Origin: Brasenia schreberi
Lineage: Eukaryota > Streptophyta > Magnoliopsida > Nymphaeales > Cabombaceae
DNA: 64,000 bases
Assembly: GCA_036023115.1 (NCBI GenBank)
Contig: JAYKKT010000088.1
Location: 3,859,001 to 3,923,000 of the forward strand
Reading direction: 5' to 3'
Of this stretch, positions 34,323 through 46,154 are shown piece by piece. Position 1 is the stretch's first letter; the number at the start of each line of letters is the position of its first letter. Position numbers and translations under genes: made by a program. The notes below the pieces were generated by a model. It ran no database searches, was not told where the DNA came from, and worked only from the letters and a program-made list of their open reading frames with translations.

Positions 34323-34484
34323 ATACTTACCTGGGCGGGGTTGATCGGCGATCAGTTAGGCCGATGGCCTAGGATAACGGCCTCCATTGCACTTTGGAGG
34401 AGCGTTGTTCTACCGTCTCCCCGAGTGGGAGAGTGGACGTCATAATTTGTGGCAGTGGGGACTCGCGTTCGCGCGGTCCCCTCT
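34323..34484 (+). ncRNA. U1: U1 spliceosomal snRNA
   Basis: It starts with ATACTTACCTG, the 5' end that pairs with 5' splice sites. Stem-loop II is perfect (CCTCC-ATTGCAC-TTT-GGAGG at 34381-34400) and carries the U1A-binding AUUGCAC loop. The Sm site ATAATTTGTGG is at 34442-34452, and stem-loop IV closes GGGGACTCGCG-TTCG-CGCGGTCCCC at 34457-34481. Length, about 162 nt, is normal. Stem-loop I keeps a six-pair stem (ATCGGC 34344-34349 with GCCGAT 34360-34365). Its loop reads GATCAGTTAG, where plant U1 as I recall it has a GATCA..AAGG-type U1-70K binding loop. It may be a divergent functional variant or a young pseudogene; the paired stems favour past or present function. Confidence 0.93.
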
Positions 34485-35261
34485 AATTCTTCTATGATGA
34501 ATTTTTTTAGCGGTTTCTTTTCGCCTTTGGTGTGATGGGGAGCCTTTTATCATTATTGATATGGTCCCTTCAATTTGTGAGTGGACGCTTCAGATGCACG
34601 TACTGGTTATTGTCATTTTAGAACCACCGTTCAACGTGGATGTTACCAACTATTCGACGAAATGCCTGGGAGGAACGGTATGTTGCTCGGGGCACCGTTT
34701 TTTGCTGTTAACTACCGAAAATGGGATTGCACTGATTGTCTTTACCTTCGATTAGATTTTTGTGAGCGGTCCTGGCTTCATTGTGCATCTTTAAAGTTGA
34801 TCTTTCTTCATGTGATTCTGATGGTATGTTCTTTGTTATTATATGGTTTGCTCGCAATATAATAGAGGATGTTAGTGCAATCATGTCTTGTATTTGTTAC
34901 AGACGTTGTCCTTATCGTTTTCTGTTTATTTGCTCTGTTGGATATGTCAGGCATTATGGTAAGGAACCCTGGGCGAAACTCTGGTTCTGTATATGACCAG
35001 CGCGCATTATGTGTCCAACCTTATCAATCTACAGCGCTGCCAAGCACCAGAGATTTCAAACTTGGGGTGTCTGCTGCCAAAACACCTTTGTTTGGACCTC
35101 TGCTCCATGAGCAACTGATCAACCATGATAGTGGTATTTCGAGGCACTTATTGTGGTCTAAGGAGGTTTAGGATGGTGATATCTGTTTCCCTCAAGTTTC
35201 TTCTTCGATACGGCTGTTGGTGCTAATGGTTCTTGCAGATTTTCCTTTTCGGTACAATGGG
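34485..35261 (+). other. Unassigned region downstream of U1 with a 100-codon open frame
   Basis: Open frame 34869-35171 has a hydrophobic start and then MVRNPGRNSGSVYDQRALCV and STRDFKLGVSAAKTPLFGPL, a composition that looks protein-like. I do not recognise it. Another frame at 34581-34862 contains QLFDEMPGRNGM, which faintly recalls a pentatricopeptide-repeat phrase. Neither is long enough or matched well enough to call a gene. Confidence 0.3.
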
Positions 35262-35345
35262 GGAAGAGAGAAGTAAGATGCACACTCCCCATGTCGAACT
35301 CATGACCTTCAACTTGGGTCGACCCCTAGCCAGGTGAGCTAACAA
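35262..35345 (-). mobile_element. SINE-like tRNA-derived fragment, antisense
   Basis: On the minus strand GTTAGCTCACCTGGCTAGGG resembles box A with its flank, and CATGAGTTCGACATGGGG resembles box B. It is related to the fragment at 25763. Confidence 0.55.
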
Positions 35346-35374
35346 TTTATTTATTATGTAACAATTTAGTATTA

Positions 35375-36305
35375 GTTTGAGAGTTAGTCAAATCATAAAA
35401 GTATATAAACTATAATTTCTATCGACATATTCAAAAGACTGAAGTCAAAGAGGCTCTATGAAGGTAGAAGACCCGATAATATTCCTATACAAGTATGAAA
35501 AATCCTACGAGAGATGGCTCACTTGGTTTACAAGACTATTTAGTGAAATATGAAATACCCAAAAAATGTCTTAGGAATAGAGAGCGAGTACATTTATACT
35601 CATATAGAAGAACAAGAGAGATTCAAATTTGTTTGAATTATCGATGTATAAGTTAATGAGTCGTACTATGAGAAAAAGAATTGTTGAACGTAAGTTAAGA
35701 TAAGTATTAAGTACAACAGAGAACTAATTCGGATTCATGCTCGACAGATATATTATTGAAGTGATTCACCTATTAAGATATCTTATGAAACATTTTAGAT
35801 TAAAAAAGAAGAATCTTCACATGATATTTATTAATCTAAAAAAAGCTTTACGATAGGGTACCAAGAGATGTTCTTTGTAGAACCTTGGAAAAGAGATGTA
35901 TCTCATTGACATACATAAATCTTATAAGAGACAATTACGATAGTACAAAAATATGTGTGAGAACTCATGAAGGAATGATAAACTCCTTTAAAGTTAATAT
36001 TGGGTTAAATCAGGGATTAACTTTAAGTCTATATTTATTTATATTAGTCATTGATGAGTTTAACAAAATATATTCAAAATGAAGTACCTTGGTCTATGTT
36101 ATTTGAAAATGATATCGTGTTAGTGGATGAGTTTAAAGAAAAAGTTAATAGAAAATTGGAATTATGGAAAGAAACATTAGAACGTAAAAGCTTTCGACTT
36201 AGTAGAACACAAAATATATGAAATGTAAGTTTGATCATTTGGTACCTCAATGATATAAAAATTAAAATTGCCAAACAATACATCTTTCACAAGGAAAAAG
36301 CTTTT
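35375..36305 (+). mobile_element. Old RTE LINE fragment (reverse transcriptase part)
   Basis: It aligns along its length with 32560-33505 of the better copy. Recognisable pieces include GTTAATATTGGGTTAAATCA and a frame with EGMINSFKVNIGLNQGLTLS. Stops and indels are frequent. It ends abruptly in AAGGAAAAAGCTTTTAAG, where Copia gag sequence begins. Confidence 0.88.
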
Positions 36306-36317
36306 AAGAAATCACAG

Positions 36318-39300
36318 AAAACCGCTTCCCGGATCAAGTGCTTCAACTGTGGAAAGATGGGGCACTACAAGAGGGATTGCCGCAACAAGAAAGGTAGAGG
36401 AAACAACCCACAACGCGGACAATCGGAAAAGCAGGACATAATCTGTGTAATTTCAGAATGCCTATACTTGGATCGCCCAATTACAGGTTGGTGGATCGAC
36501 TCAGGAGCTACGAGACACATCTCAAAAACCAAGGAAGGGGCAATTGATCTAAAGGAATATCAACCCGAACAACATCGTGTGTACATGGGAAACACTTTCT
36601 CAGATGTTATGAGTATTGGATCCTTTAGGATATTTGTATAAGGCAAACCAATTGTCCTGATCGATGTGTTAATTGTGCCATCTATAAGGCACAATCTGGT
36701 CTCGGTCCCTGCCTTAGTAAAGAAAGGTTTTGAAGTAAGGTTTGTACCTAACAAGGTGATTGTGGGAAAACATGGGAGAATCTTGTTCTTGGGAGAATTT
36801 GATGTAGAACATGGACTGTTCAAGTTATCCGATAATGAAAATCATCAATCTTCTGTTTATATTGAAAGTGTCTTTTCTGTTGATGTGAATATGTGGCATA
36901 AACGCCTAGGGCGTATAAGTCTGAAAAAATTGAGGAAATTATCCAGCTTTGACTTATTACCCGAATTTGAGGAAAAGACTTTCAACAAATGTAAAGCTTG
37001 TATACAAGGAAAAATGACAAGGAAAGTCTTTCCCAAGGAAACAAAAAGGGCAAAAACCCTATTAGAGATTATTCACACATATTTATGTGGACCTTTTAGA
37101 GTAAAGACACATCGAGGAAAGGGTTACTTTATAACCTTTATCGATGACTACTCTAGATATATGTATATATATCTTTTAGCACATAAATCAGAGGCACTTA
37201 AAGCATTTAAAGAATATAAACAAGAAGTGGAAAATCAATTGGGGCATACTATCAAAGTCTTCAGATCAGACAGAGGAGGTGAGTATACCTCAGCAGAATT
37301 TTTAGAATTCTATAAAGACTTTGGTATTACTAAACAAAATACAATGCCTAGAACACTTCAACAAAATGGTGTAGCTGAAAGGTACAATAGAACCTTATTG
37401 AATATGACAAGGTCTATGATTATTGATGCCTCTCTACCAAGGGTATTTTGGAGAGAAGCGATAAGCACAGCTGTTTACGTACTCAACAGAGTACCATGTA
37501 AAGCTGTGTTCACTACACCATATGAGATGTGGTTTGGGAGAAAACCCAACCTAGGTCATCTCAGGAGATGGGGATCAATTGTACATGTCAAGATCCTTGA
37601 TCAGTCTAGAGATAAACTAGACAGTAGGTCCTTGAGGTGTATATTTATTGGATTCCAAAAGGTTCAAAAGGATATCGATTCTATCATAAGGACCAAGGAC
37701 TCATTAAAAGCAGAGATGTTGAATTCTTAGAAAATTCTAAGAATGACATCCTGGAAAACAATGAAGAGTATGTTGATGATTTGGTAGATTTTGACCAATC
37801 ATCTTTTGAGCTCATAGAAGAACTTCCTGAAACTACCGATACCTTAATTGGACATAAGAGGCCAAGAGCCATTCCATCCTATTTAAAGGATTATCACACT
37901 TACCTTTTAGAAGAAGTGTGTAATTCGGTATATTTAGATGAATTGACTGATAACTTGACTTATCAGCAAGCAATGAATTAATTGGAAGCAACAGACTGGG
38001 AGAAAGCCATGGATGAGGAAATTGAATCCATTGAGAAAAACCAAGTCTGGGAATTGACTAATTTGTCAAAAGGAAGAAAAGCCATAGGCTGTAAATGGGT
38101 TCTGAAAAAGAAATATAAGGTTGATGGTACAATCGACAAGTTTAAAGCGATGTTGGTTGCAAATGGTTTTTCACAAAAGAAAGGGATAGACTATGTTGAG
38201 ACATATTCCCCAGTTGTGAAATTTGCATCCATACGTATAATCCTGGCAATATCTGGATATTATGATTTGAATTTACATCAGTTAGATGTGAAGACCGCCT
38301 TTCTAAATGGCGATCTAGAAGAAATCATACACATGCAGCAACCCGAAGGATTTATGATTGAAGGCCAAGAAGATAAAGTGTATAGGTTGAAAAAATCCCT
38401 ATATGGCCTAAAACAGTCACCTCACCAATGGTATTTGACTTTTCAAAATGCCATTATAGAACTTGGGTTTATGGCTAACAAACTTGATCACTGTGTTTAT
38501 GTTTGGAACAGTGGGAGTCACTTTGTCATCTTATCTTTGTATGTCGATGACATATTGTTGACTGGAAATGACAATGAAATGATTGTCAAAACCAAGTCAT
38601 GGTTGAATTCCAAGTTCGAAATGAAAGATATGGGAGAAGCATCCTATATCCTGGGTATAAAGATCTCTCGAGATAGAGGATCTAGACTCTTATGCCTGAG
38701 TCAAGAGAGATATATAGACTATATTCTCAAGAAATAATGCAAGTTTGCAGATACACCTGTTGCAAAAGGGGAGAAACTAAGTAAGGCTGATTGTCCCGGT
38801 GAAGGAGATGATAAGCCTAATATTCCTTATGCTCAAGCTGTTGATAGCTTGATGTATGCTATGTTGTGTACAAGACCTGATATCAGCTTTGTTGTTGGTC
38901 TTGTTAGTAGATATCAAAGTAATCCAAGTTGGCAGCATTGGATAGCTGTAAAAAGGATTCTAAGATATCTAAAAAGAACAAAGGGCTTGAAACTATGTTT
39001 TCAAGCAAATGAATTAGAAGTGGTAGGATACTCAGATGCTGACTTTGCTGGGAGCAAAGATGACAGCAAATCAACCTCAGGACAAATATTCTTATTTGGA
39101 GGTGGTGCTGTTTCTTGGGCATGTAAGAAATAGGGTCGTGTAGCATTGCATACACAGGAAGCTGAGTATATTGCTTGTTGTATGGCTGCAACAAGTGTTG
39201 TCTGGATAAGCCGCTTCATATGTGATTTGAAGCTGGAAATAACAGATGAGCCGGTGGTTATCTATTGTGATAACAATACAGCAATTACTCTTATTAAGAG

Positions 39301-39496
39301 TGGAGCAGATTGCTCAAAAAGCAAGCATATAATAGTAAAATACCACTATGTTCATGATATAGTTATGAGAAAAGAAATATCCATCTCATACATGCCAATA
39401 GATGATATGTTGGCAGACCCCTTAACCAAAGGCATAAAGAAAGAACTCTTCTCAAAACATGTTAGAAACATGAGTTTGAGATATGTTGTTGTATAG
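36318..39496 (+). pseudogene. Copia gag-pol polyprotein, 5'-truncated and disrupted
   Basis: Zinc knuckle CFNCGKMGHYKRDC is followed by a protease-like WWIDSGATRHIS (36231-36641 frame). The integrase has MWHKRLGRISLKKLRKLSSF, CKACIQGKMTR, FIDDYSRYMYIYLL, FRSDRGGEY and NGVAERYNRTLLNMTRSM (36666-37730). The reverse transcriptase has CKWVLKKKYKVDGTIDKFKA, HQLDVKTAFLNGDLEE, YGLKQSPHQWY and LYVDDILLTGND (37982-38737). The RNase H has GYSDADFAGSKDDSKSTSGQ, TQEAEYIACCMAATS and ADPLTKG (38849-39496). TAA stops at 36639, 37979 and 38735, a TAG at 39131 and a frameshift near 37640 break it. Domain sequence is otherwise well preserved, so decay is moderate. Confidence 0.92.
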
Positions 39497-39624
39497 GTGA
39501 ACAACCATACAACGGATGATTTGTTGTGTAGGGAAATAACCACACAACAGGTTCCGATTGCAATAGTAATCAGGGATCGACATAACTAGGGAAAACCTCG
39601 GGAAAGTGGGAGGAAAAACCAGTA

Positions 39625-40060
39625 TGTCGATACACTTGGCTCGAATGGCCAAGTGAGATATGTTACATTGAGATTGCCATTCTCGGCTCGGGTAACGGCT
39701 GGACTGGCCATCCAACCATTACAAGAGGAGAGGCCTGATAAGTAACGGACAGCCATTACCGGAAATCCGGTAATGGCCATCCGTTACCTCTCCTAGACGA
39801 GGGAAGCCACGAGAGGAGAATACCAGACGACAGGGGAGTGGATGCCTATAAAAGGGCATCCATTCACAGAAAAAAAAACACAGAGAAATATATAGAAAGC
39901 TTCTTATAGAAGTGATATACAAAATACAATCGTCTGAGAAAACCCTTGTGAGGAAACCTCGCGACGACGTCATCAACATCCACTGCGAAACCTCCGGCGA
40001 TCAGAGTACCGGAAAGGTAAGACTCGAATCTTCACACCATCAAATCCAACTGTGGTGATG
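39625..40060 (+). repeat. Probable 3' LTR of the truncated Copia element
   Basis: It follows a purine-rich stretch (GGGAAAGTGGGAGG at 39600-39613), starts at TGTCGATACAC and contains the promoter-like CCTATAAAAGGGC at 39845. Without a second LTR the limits cannot be fixed. Confidence 0.5.
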
Positions 40061-41837
40061 GGCAAACGCATCAGCGACGGAGGATCTGACCCTGCCGAAA
40101 CAACCTCAATGTCTTCCATTCCCTCAAACCTCGCCCCTGCGCTTGAGGAGAGAGAGAGAGGTGGGTGCGCACAAAAAGCACAAGCCTCAAGCCTCCTCGA
40201 CCCTAACCGGGCTTTATAGAAGCCGACTATGGAGCCCGTCTGGGTCTGATGTAGGGACTGGGGTGAGCAGGATTCGATTTTACCTAGAAAATAGGATCGA
40301 GTCGAACCGAAATTTTAAGTTCGGTTCGGATTTGTATAGTTTTGATTTGGTTTAGGTTTTAAAAATATTTGGCTTAAACGATTCAACAAAATTTTATAAA
40401 AAAGTATGAGAAATTAAATTATTATAAAAATATAAAATTTAGATTCTAAAAATATAAAAAAAGATCGCAAAATTATTTAGAGAAAATAATAAAAAATAAT
40501 TTAATATATATTAAGTTAACTGTTAACATCTCACATGATGGAGTTCTATAGAAGAATTCATGCAGTCAACTCCATGTAAGTCCGAGAAAACTTAGTTGTT
40601 GTTTGTAATTTTATTTACCAAGTTATGTGAAAATATGAGCAATAAAATTTTGATAATTAATTGGTGAATTTATTTCCTTTGGTCTTTTTTTCACATGTTA
40701 GGTTTAGTTTGTAATGTAACCCATTTATTTACTAACTACAAACCTATCATTTGATATTTTCGACAACCTTGCGAAGTTCAGTATCAACTGTATCATATCG
40801 ATAGATTATAGATATCATTGGTACCTGTCATTGCATTATAAAATCAATTTTCCTAAAAGTTATGGGTTTAAGGAGAAAAGTATTTCTTTTGTTGATTAAT
40901 TTGCAGTGGCTTTATTAATTGATTTTTTTTTTTGTTAACATCTAGAAGCTTAACACGCATACACGTCCCACAATCAAACTTGCCACCAGCAAGGCCGAAG
41001 CCCCACAGCCTTGCTGGATGAACTAGTGCTGCGCATGGAAGTTATTGTTTCTTTTGATGTTCGTAGATTAAATTTGGATATTTGTCGAGCGACCTAAATT
41101 GTTATTTAAATGTACATACATATCTATTCTCAAATTCATTTAAACAACTTTATTATTTAATTTATATGATTATGAAGATTTTAAATTTTAAAAATAAAAA
41201 GTATCATTATAATTTACGTTTATACTGCACAGATTGATAATTACATTCGTCAAATGATGAAAATATTTTAGTAGATGTTAGGATGAATAATTATACAATT
41301 GATTATTCTCTCTCTTTATGTATATATATATAATAGAAAGAAAGAGCATAGCATATCCCAAAAACCTCAATCACAATAAAAGATTTAAATTTGAATTTAA
41401 AAAATAAAATTTGCTTTTAAAATCAAATACACTTACAAAAAATAAAAGCATACTTTTTGTTTTTAGAATACAAAAAATAAAAGCATACTTTTTGTTTTTA
41501 GAATCAACTACACTTACAAATTAAATAGGTTGATATCTATATACGTATATATATTTGGCATTTTAACTGTATAATATCTTTTCATATATATTACAGAAAC
41601 ACTTTTACGGTTTAGTTTTTAAAATGGACAGTGAAGATTTGAATTATATTGTTTACTTTTGAGATATGAGTATAATAATATTATCTTTTTTTAAAATTTA
41701 TATAATTTATAATTTATACCCACAACGCTGCTACCCGTGCGCATGTCTAGATAATATATATCTAGTCCTCCCTCACTTCCACGTAATCTCGTAACGTGGA
41801 AATGGATCCATTGGTTTCTTGTAACTCCATTTCCTTC
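40061..41837. other. AT-rich intergenic DNA
   Basis: No gene recognised. It contains a ~37-bp tandem repeat at 41437-41510 (AAAATAAAAGCATACTTTTT twice) and, at about 40925-41030, an antisense piece resembling the SINE 3' end (GTTAACATCTAGAAGCTTAA, GCAAGGCCGAAGCC). A FRT-like text ATTCGGTTCG occurs at 40317-40327, part of a recurring low-complexity texture. Confidence 0.35.
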
Positions 41838-41931
41838 TAAACCCTGTGTTTCACCTCCTTGGACTACATTTCCCAAACACGATCAAAACCCTGTATTTCA
41901 CTTCCTTGGACTCCATTTCCCAAACACGACC
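41838..41931. repeat. Tandem duplication, ~47-bp unit
   Basis: AACCCTGTGTTTCACCTCCT with TTCCCAAACACGATC is repeated with a few substitutions (AACCCTGTATTTCACTTCCT with TTCCCAAACACGACC). An open frame on the minus strand crosses it but has no family features. Confidence 0.9.
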
Positions 41932-42232
41932 AAAAGAACTAGACTTTCGCACATTGCGTCCTACTCCATATCCACCCAAAGCTGACACGAATGTGTTGAA
42001 GTGATTTGGACACAAATATGGAATGATAAGGCAACACGTCCAGAAACACACACATTACTACATATGTGTCAAGGCATTCTAGGGCGTTTGACCCAAATGG
42101 GCAACCCTGATAAGCGTGAGCATTATTAGGATATATAATCGAATAACTGAGCCGAAATTTCTATTTTGGTTTGGTTTCAGTTTTGAAGGTTTGGAAACCG
42201 AATAACTGAATATGTATGTATATATATACACA

Positions 42233-42238
42233 CACATT

Positions 42239-42312
<74 letters not shown>

Positions 42313-42597
42313 TTCATGTATATGTATATATATATATATATTTATATGTATATGTATATGCATATATATATGTATATATATGTGCATATACATATATGTT
42401 TATGTATATATATACATATATATGTGTATGTTTATATATGTACATATGCATATACATGCATATAATATATAAACATATGTACATATACTTACACATACAC
42501 ACATACACATATATACCTATATATATAACACATATGCATATATATACATATACATATAAATATAAGTAATTGTATATAATGTGTATATTTAAATATA
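42233..42597. repeat. (TA)n microsatellite grading into ATGTATAT-rich DNA
   Basis: A pure TA run at about 42243-42309 is followed by nearly 290 bp of A/T/G and A/T/C permutations such as TATATGTATATG. Long open frames here encode only Tyr/Ile/Cys strings and are artefacts. Confidence 0.95.
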
Positions 42598-42831
42598 TAG
42601 AGAGAGTAGTCCATGCGCACATCAACCCATGCTTTTAAATCTCAATCGTCTGATCAAGGATCGATGGTTAAAATTCAAATCTGAGAAGCAAATGAGTATG
42701 CTGTACTTTTTACAGCCGTAATAAATGTGTCAGGTATAAGTTGTTTTTTGACTCAAAGATTTCAACCATTGATCTTCAAGATCGAACGGTTGAGATCTTT
42801 GAGCATGTATTGATGTGTGCATGTACTACTT

Positions 42832-42836
<5 letters not shown>
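42598..42836. mobile_element. Foldback MITE, ~240 bp, flanked by microsatellites
   Basis: The left arm AGAGAGTAGTCCATGCGCAC then CTCAATCGTCTGATC pairs imperfectly with the right arm, whose reverse complement reads AGAAAGTAGTACATGCACAC then CTCAACCGTTCGATC. No coding sequence. TA sequence lies on the left side and (CT)n(TA)n on the right, which suggests TA-targeted insertion. Confidence 0.78.
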
Positions 42837-42887
<51 letters not shown>

Positions 42888-42950
42888 CATATATATGTAT
42901 ATATATATATACATACATACACATACCTATATATATATAGAGAGAGAGAA
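42830..42950. repeat. (CT)n(TA)n and (ATAC)n microsatellite
   Basis: A CT run, a TA run, then ATACATATA permutations ending in GAGAGAGA, starting directly at the MITE end. Confidence 0.93.
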
Positions 42951-43003
42951 TTGAGGCATAGAAGGTAAACTGAATCAAACCAAAATTAATTCGGTTCGAG
43001 TAC

Positions 43004-43103
43004 CTACACAATTCAGTTTGGGTTAGGTAATGCACACCCCAAAACACTGTACGCTACACAATTCAGTTTGGGTTAGGTAATGCACACCCTCAAACACTGT
43101 ACG
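43004..43103. repeat. 50-bp tandem duplication
   Basis: CTACACAATTCAGTTTGGGT ... CACTGTACG occurs at 43004-43053 and again at 43054-43103, nearly identical (CCCCAAAA versus CCCTCAAA). Confidence 0.95.
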
Positions 43104-44679
43104 AGCCAACACATAAAATAGACTTCAGAGACAACACTTAAAATAGACGTCCTTTAGGTGTGTGTATGTGTGTGCACGCGTAATGTGCTAAACATCCATA
43201 TATGTATGTATATATATGTGTGTGTTTGTGTGCATGCATGCACACACTTGCATGTCCTGTCCAATCAGCCATGTGTTACTCTTGTGATTACCAATACTTT
43301 ATATAATTGATACACACACCCTTTTTACTATTGGTATATTTTTTTTACGTGATTTTGGTTTTACTCATTAAAATCTGAAAATTATCCTGAATGCTCCTAT
43401 CTAAAAATCTCTCTCCTCTCTTTCTCCCTTGGTTGGTTTTCTTCGTACCATCGATCGTCTTGTACCATTTTTTCAGTGACCCATGAGTAGAAGCTCGATC
43501 CAGTAGACAATATTAAGCCATCCTCCCTTTCATAGTGTTTTGAATGTGATCAAAAAAGGAAGAAAAAGAAAAGAAGGAAGAAGAGAAAAAAGAAGGAAAA
43601 GGGAGAACGAGGACTATTTGAAGGTTTTTTTAGTAATTTGGTGGGGGTATTTCGTTGATTTGATGTATTTTGTGTTGTTTATTTGATGTATTGATTTTAT
43701 TTTCGACCAAAATAAAAACAAAAAAAATGAGATTAAGTTCTCAATAAGAGAGATGCGCCCTAACCACGTTTCTCTATCAGGGGAGTTGCGACTGAGGCAC
43801 GCCTCTCTCTCGTCAGGAACTTGTTTTAGTTTTTGATTTTCTTGCTTTTTTGTATGTTTTTTATTTTTATGTTCTTCTTGATTCTTGTTCTTGTTCTTCT
43901 TCATTTTCTTGTCCCTTGCTGAAATTGCGCATGTCGAAACCCATTGTAGGCTAAGAGATGAGAGGTTGGGTGGGAGAGAAAAGAGAAATGCTGGAATTGA
44001 GTGTGAGAGGAGAAAGTATTTATGAGAAATAATTTTGGTATTTTGTAAAAAGGGTGTGTGTATGAATAATAAAAAGGTGTAGAAATAGTATTTCCCATAT
44101 TTCATAGTGAGCGTTGAGCACTTGAACCATCTATGTGTGTGAAGGGAAGAACAGTAAGACCGGCAAGGTCTCATTGACCATTGTATCGAGTATCGACACT
44201 TAAGCATTGGCATGCGTAGAAGATTCGAGTATAGAAACTATGTGAGTGATCACATACCCAGTTTCGGGTAAACCAAGACCGACATTTCAATTTTATTGAT
44301 TCTGATTCATTCATAACCATGAACCGTAATCAAACCAGATTTACCCGGTTTAGGTTATACCCGCTAACTTTAGGTTTATGAATAAGAAAAAAAGCCAAAA
44401 AATAAAGTACAAAGTTTTCAAGAGAACTTAAAAAATGGGACTGAAACTGGCCGACTTAAACTGCTGATTTTAGTTCTTGTTCGAAAGGAGGTGTGTTCAG
44501 TTATGGCTCGGTCCGGTTTACTGTTTCTGGTTATGATCGGTTCAGTTCAAATTCAACCCAGCCAGTTTCGAACTAGCCAATATGTTTAGGGTGAATGTAT
44601 CAGCACATAAGAAAAGATTGGTTTAAGAAGATGTGTGTGACAAGGATGAAACAGAAGAGACCCACATTGAATTCGGGTG
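43104..44679. other. Intergenic DNA, no gene supported
   Basis: A 199-codon minus-strand open frame (43614-44213) is rich in Lys, Asn and hydrophobic runs, matches its base composition, and shows no domain, so I do not call it. GT/TATG repeats occur at 43150-43250, and CGGTTCAGTT-type phrases at 44430-44590. Confidence 0.4.
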
Positions 44680-44716
44680 TTAGGCTTCGGCCTCCTCTTG
44701 TAATCCCAAAAAACAT
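44680..44716 (+). mobile_element. SINE 3' end
   Basis: GGTGTTAGGCTTCGGCCTCC and TCTTGTAATCCCAAAAAA match the 3' end of the SINE family at 51394 and 56963. A LINE has inserted just past its A-rich tail. Confidence 0.75.
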
Positions 44717-44738
44717 AATTGTTATTAAAATAATCTAT

Positions 44739-45140
44739 CGGCAGTTAATCATCGATATGTACAAAAGATGTCTGTGATAGAAATGAAGATGTTGAGATGG
44801 ATGAGTAGTCATACAAAAAAAGACCATATACATAATGAGGTTATTAGAAACAAATTAGGAGTGACACCAATAGAGGATAAAATGAGAGAATATCGTTTAA
44901 GATGGTTTGGACATATAGAAAGAAGATCAAAAGAAGAACCTGGAAGAAAGTACGAAAAACTATATTTTGAAAGTATTAAAAGAGGTAGAGGACAACCATA
45001 AAAGTGTTGGAAAGAAACAATAAAAAATGATCTAGCTTATTGTGAGTTAACTGCTAACATGGTACATGATAGGGCTATGTGGAAACAAAGAATTCATGTA
45101 GTCGACTCTGTCTAGTATGGAAAAAGGCTTAGTTGTTGTT
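44739..45140 (+). mobile_element. 5'-truncated RTE LINE, 3' end only
   Basis: It encodes the LINE C-terminus ([36 protein letters not shown]) and ends in GGCTTAGTTGTTGTT. The 18-bp direct repeats GTTATTAAAATAATCTAT at 44721-44738 and 45141-45158 are the target duplication. A premature TAA after GRGQP shows decay. Confidence 0.93.
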
Positions 45141-45158
45141 GTTATTAAAATAATCTAT

Positions 45159-45330
45159 GTAGTTGACCCACTTAGTATGAGAGAGGACTCCTTGGGTGTG
45201 TTAAGCTTCGGCCTCCTCTTATAACAAAAGAAAAGCACAACTACTACATAAGAATCTATGTAGTGAACTCCATTTAGTATGAGAAAGGTCTCGGGTTTTG
45301 TTGGTACTATTCACGAACCTCTAACTAACG
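45159..45330 (+). mobile_element. Mixed LINE and SINE 3'-end scraps
   Basis: TAGTATGAGAGAGGACTCC and TAGTATGAGAAAGGTCTCG resemble the LINE 3' terminus. Between them lies GTGTTAAGCTTCGGCCTCCT, the SINE 3' end. This points to repeated insertion at the same spot. Confidence 0.55.
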
Positions 45331-46154
45331 TTCTAAACAATCTCTTTTTTGTTTACGGCCGGAATCTTTTGCGAGCCAATAGTGTTCCATAATTTCGTAG
45401 ATCGATTCGATCCATCCAAACAATGAATCCAATATTCAACTACCAAATTTTTTCCAAGTCATCGTCACATGGTACAGCCTCATGTTCTCTAGCAGAAACA
45501 GAAAGCAAAAAACAGAAGCATACGCGAAAAGGTGTACATGGCGGACCTACATTAAGCCGAGGTGGGGCGACCACGCACCCAAAATTTAACAAATCAGCAA
45601 AATTTCTACAATGAAGGTTTGAATTTATGACTTATAATGTTATAGTTTCCTGTCCTAAACGGTTCCAGCTTCTGATGAACACTCCACTTCAATTTAAATT
45701 TTGAACAATCTTACATACTTGTAGATCTGAGTTTGTATTCCTTCCGTTATGTTTAGGTTGATTTGAGTTGGCTTCTGCTAGTTTAACTAATGAATCGTTA
45801 AATTGAAAACCCATGGCTTCATTCTATTGTATGTGAACTAGCTGACTAATTCATTGGAATTAACTGATACACGCACGCACGCACGCACATGCATATGCAC
45901 ACACGTCTACATATCCATATTATCTACACATGTGCATATATATATATATATATATATATAGTGAGAGGGAGTAAAAAATAAAAATATCAACTGTGTCCCT
46001 TGAGATAGGATGGTTTTTAGTGGAAAGTACACGTACTTTTTTGAAAGTGTACTTCATGCTTTGAATCTTGAATATCCGTTTTATCTCGTAAGATGTATGA
46101 TTGACATTTCAAATAAATAAACAAGTTAGGTTCTCTTTTATATATATATATAAT
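45331..46154. other. AT-rich intergenic DNA
   Basis: No gene recognised. It holds a short (ACGC)n run at 45872-45887 and a (TA)n run at 45938-45960. Confidence 0.4.

Larger units (their letters stand above)
36306..40060 (+). mobile_element. 5'-truncated Copia retrotransposon
   Basis: It begins in mid-gag, just before the zinc knuckle, directly fused to a LINE fragment. It runs through protease, integrase, reverse transcriptase and RNase H to 39496, then a probable 3' LTR with a TATA box (CCTATAAAAGGGC, about 39845). No 5' LTR, primer-binding site or target duplication is visible. The 3' limit is approximate. Confidence 0.85.

Noticed and set aside
42079..42625. Open frames of 86-117 codons made of Tyr, Ile, His and Cys
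   Set aside because: They are translations of (TA)n, ATGTAT and ATACAC repeats on both strands, with no coding signal.
43614..44213. 199-codon minus-strand open frame
   Set aside because: Lys/Asn-rich and hydrophobic low-complexity stretches, no domain, no homologue recognised, and overlapping frames on the same strand. It looks like chance in AT-rich DNA.
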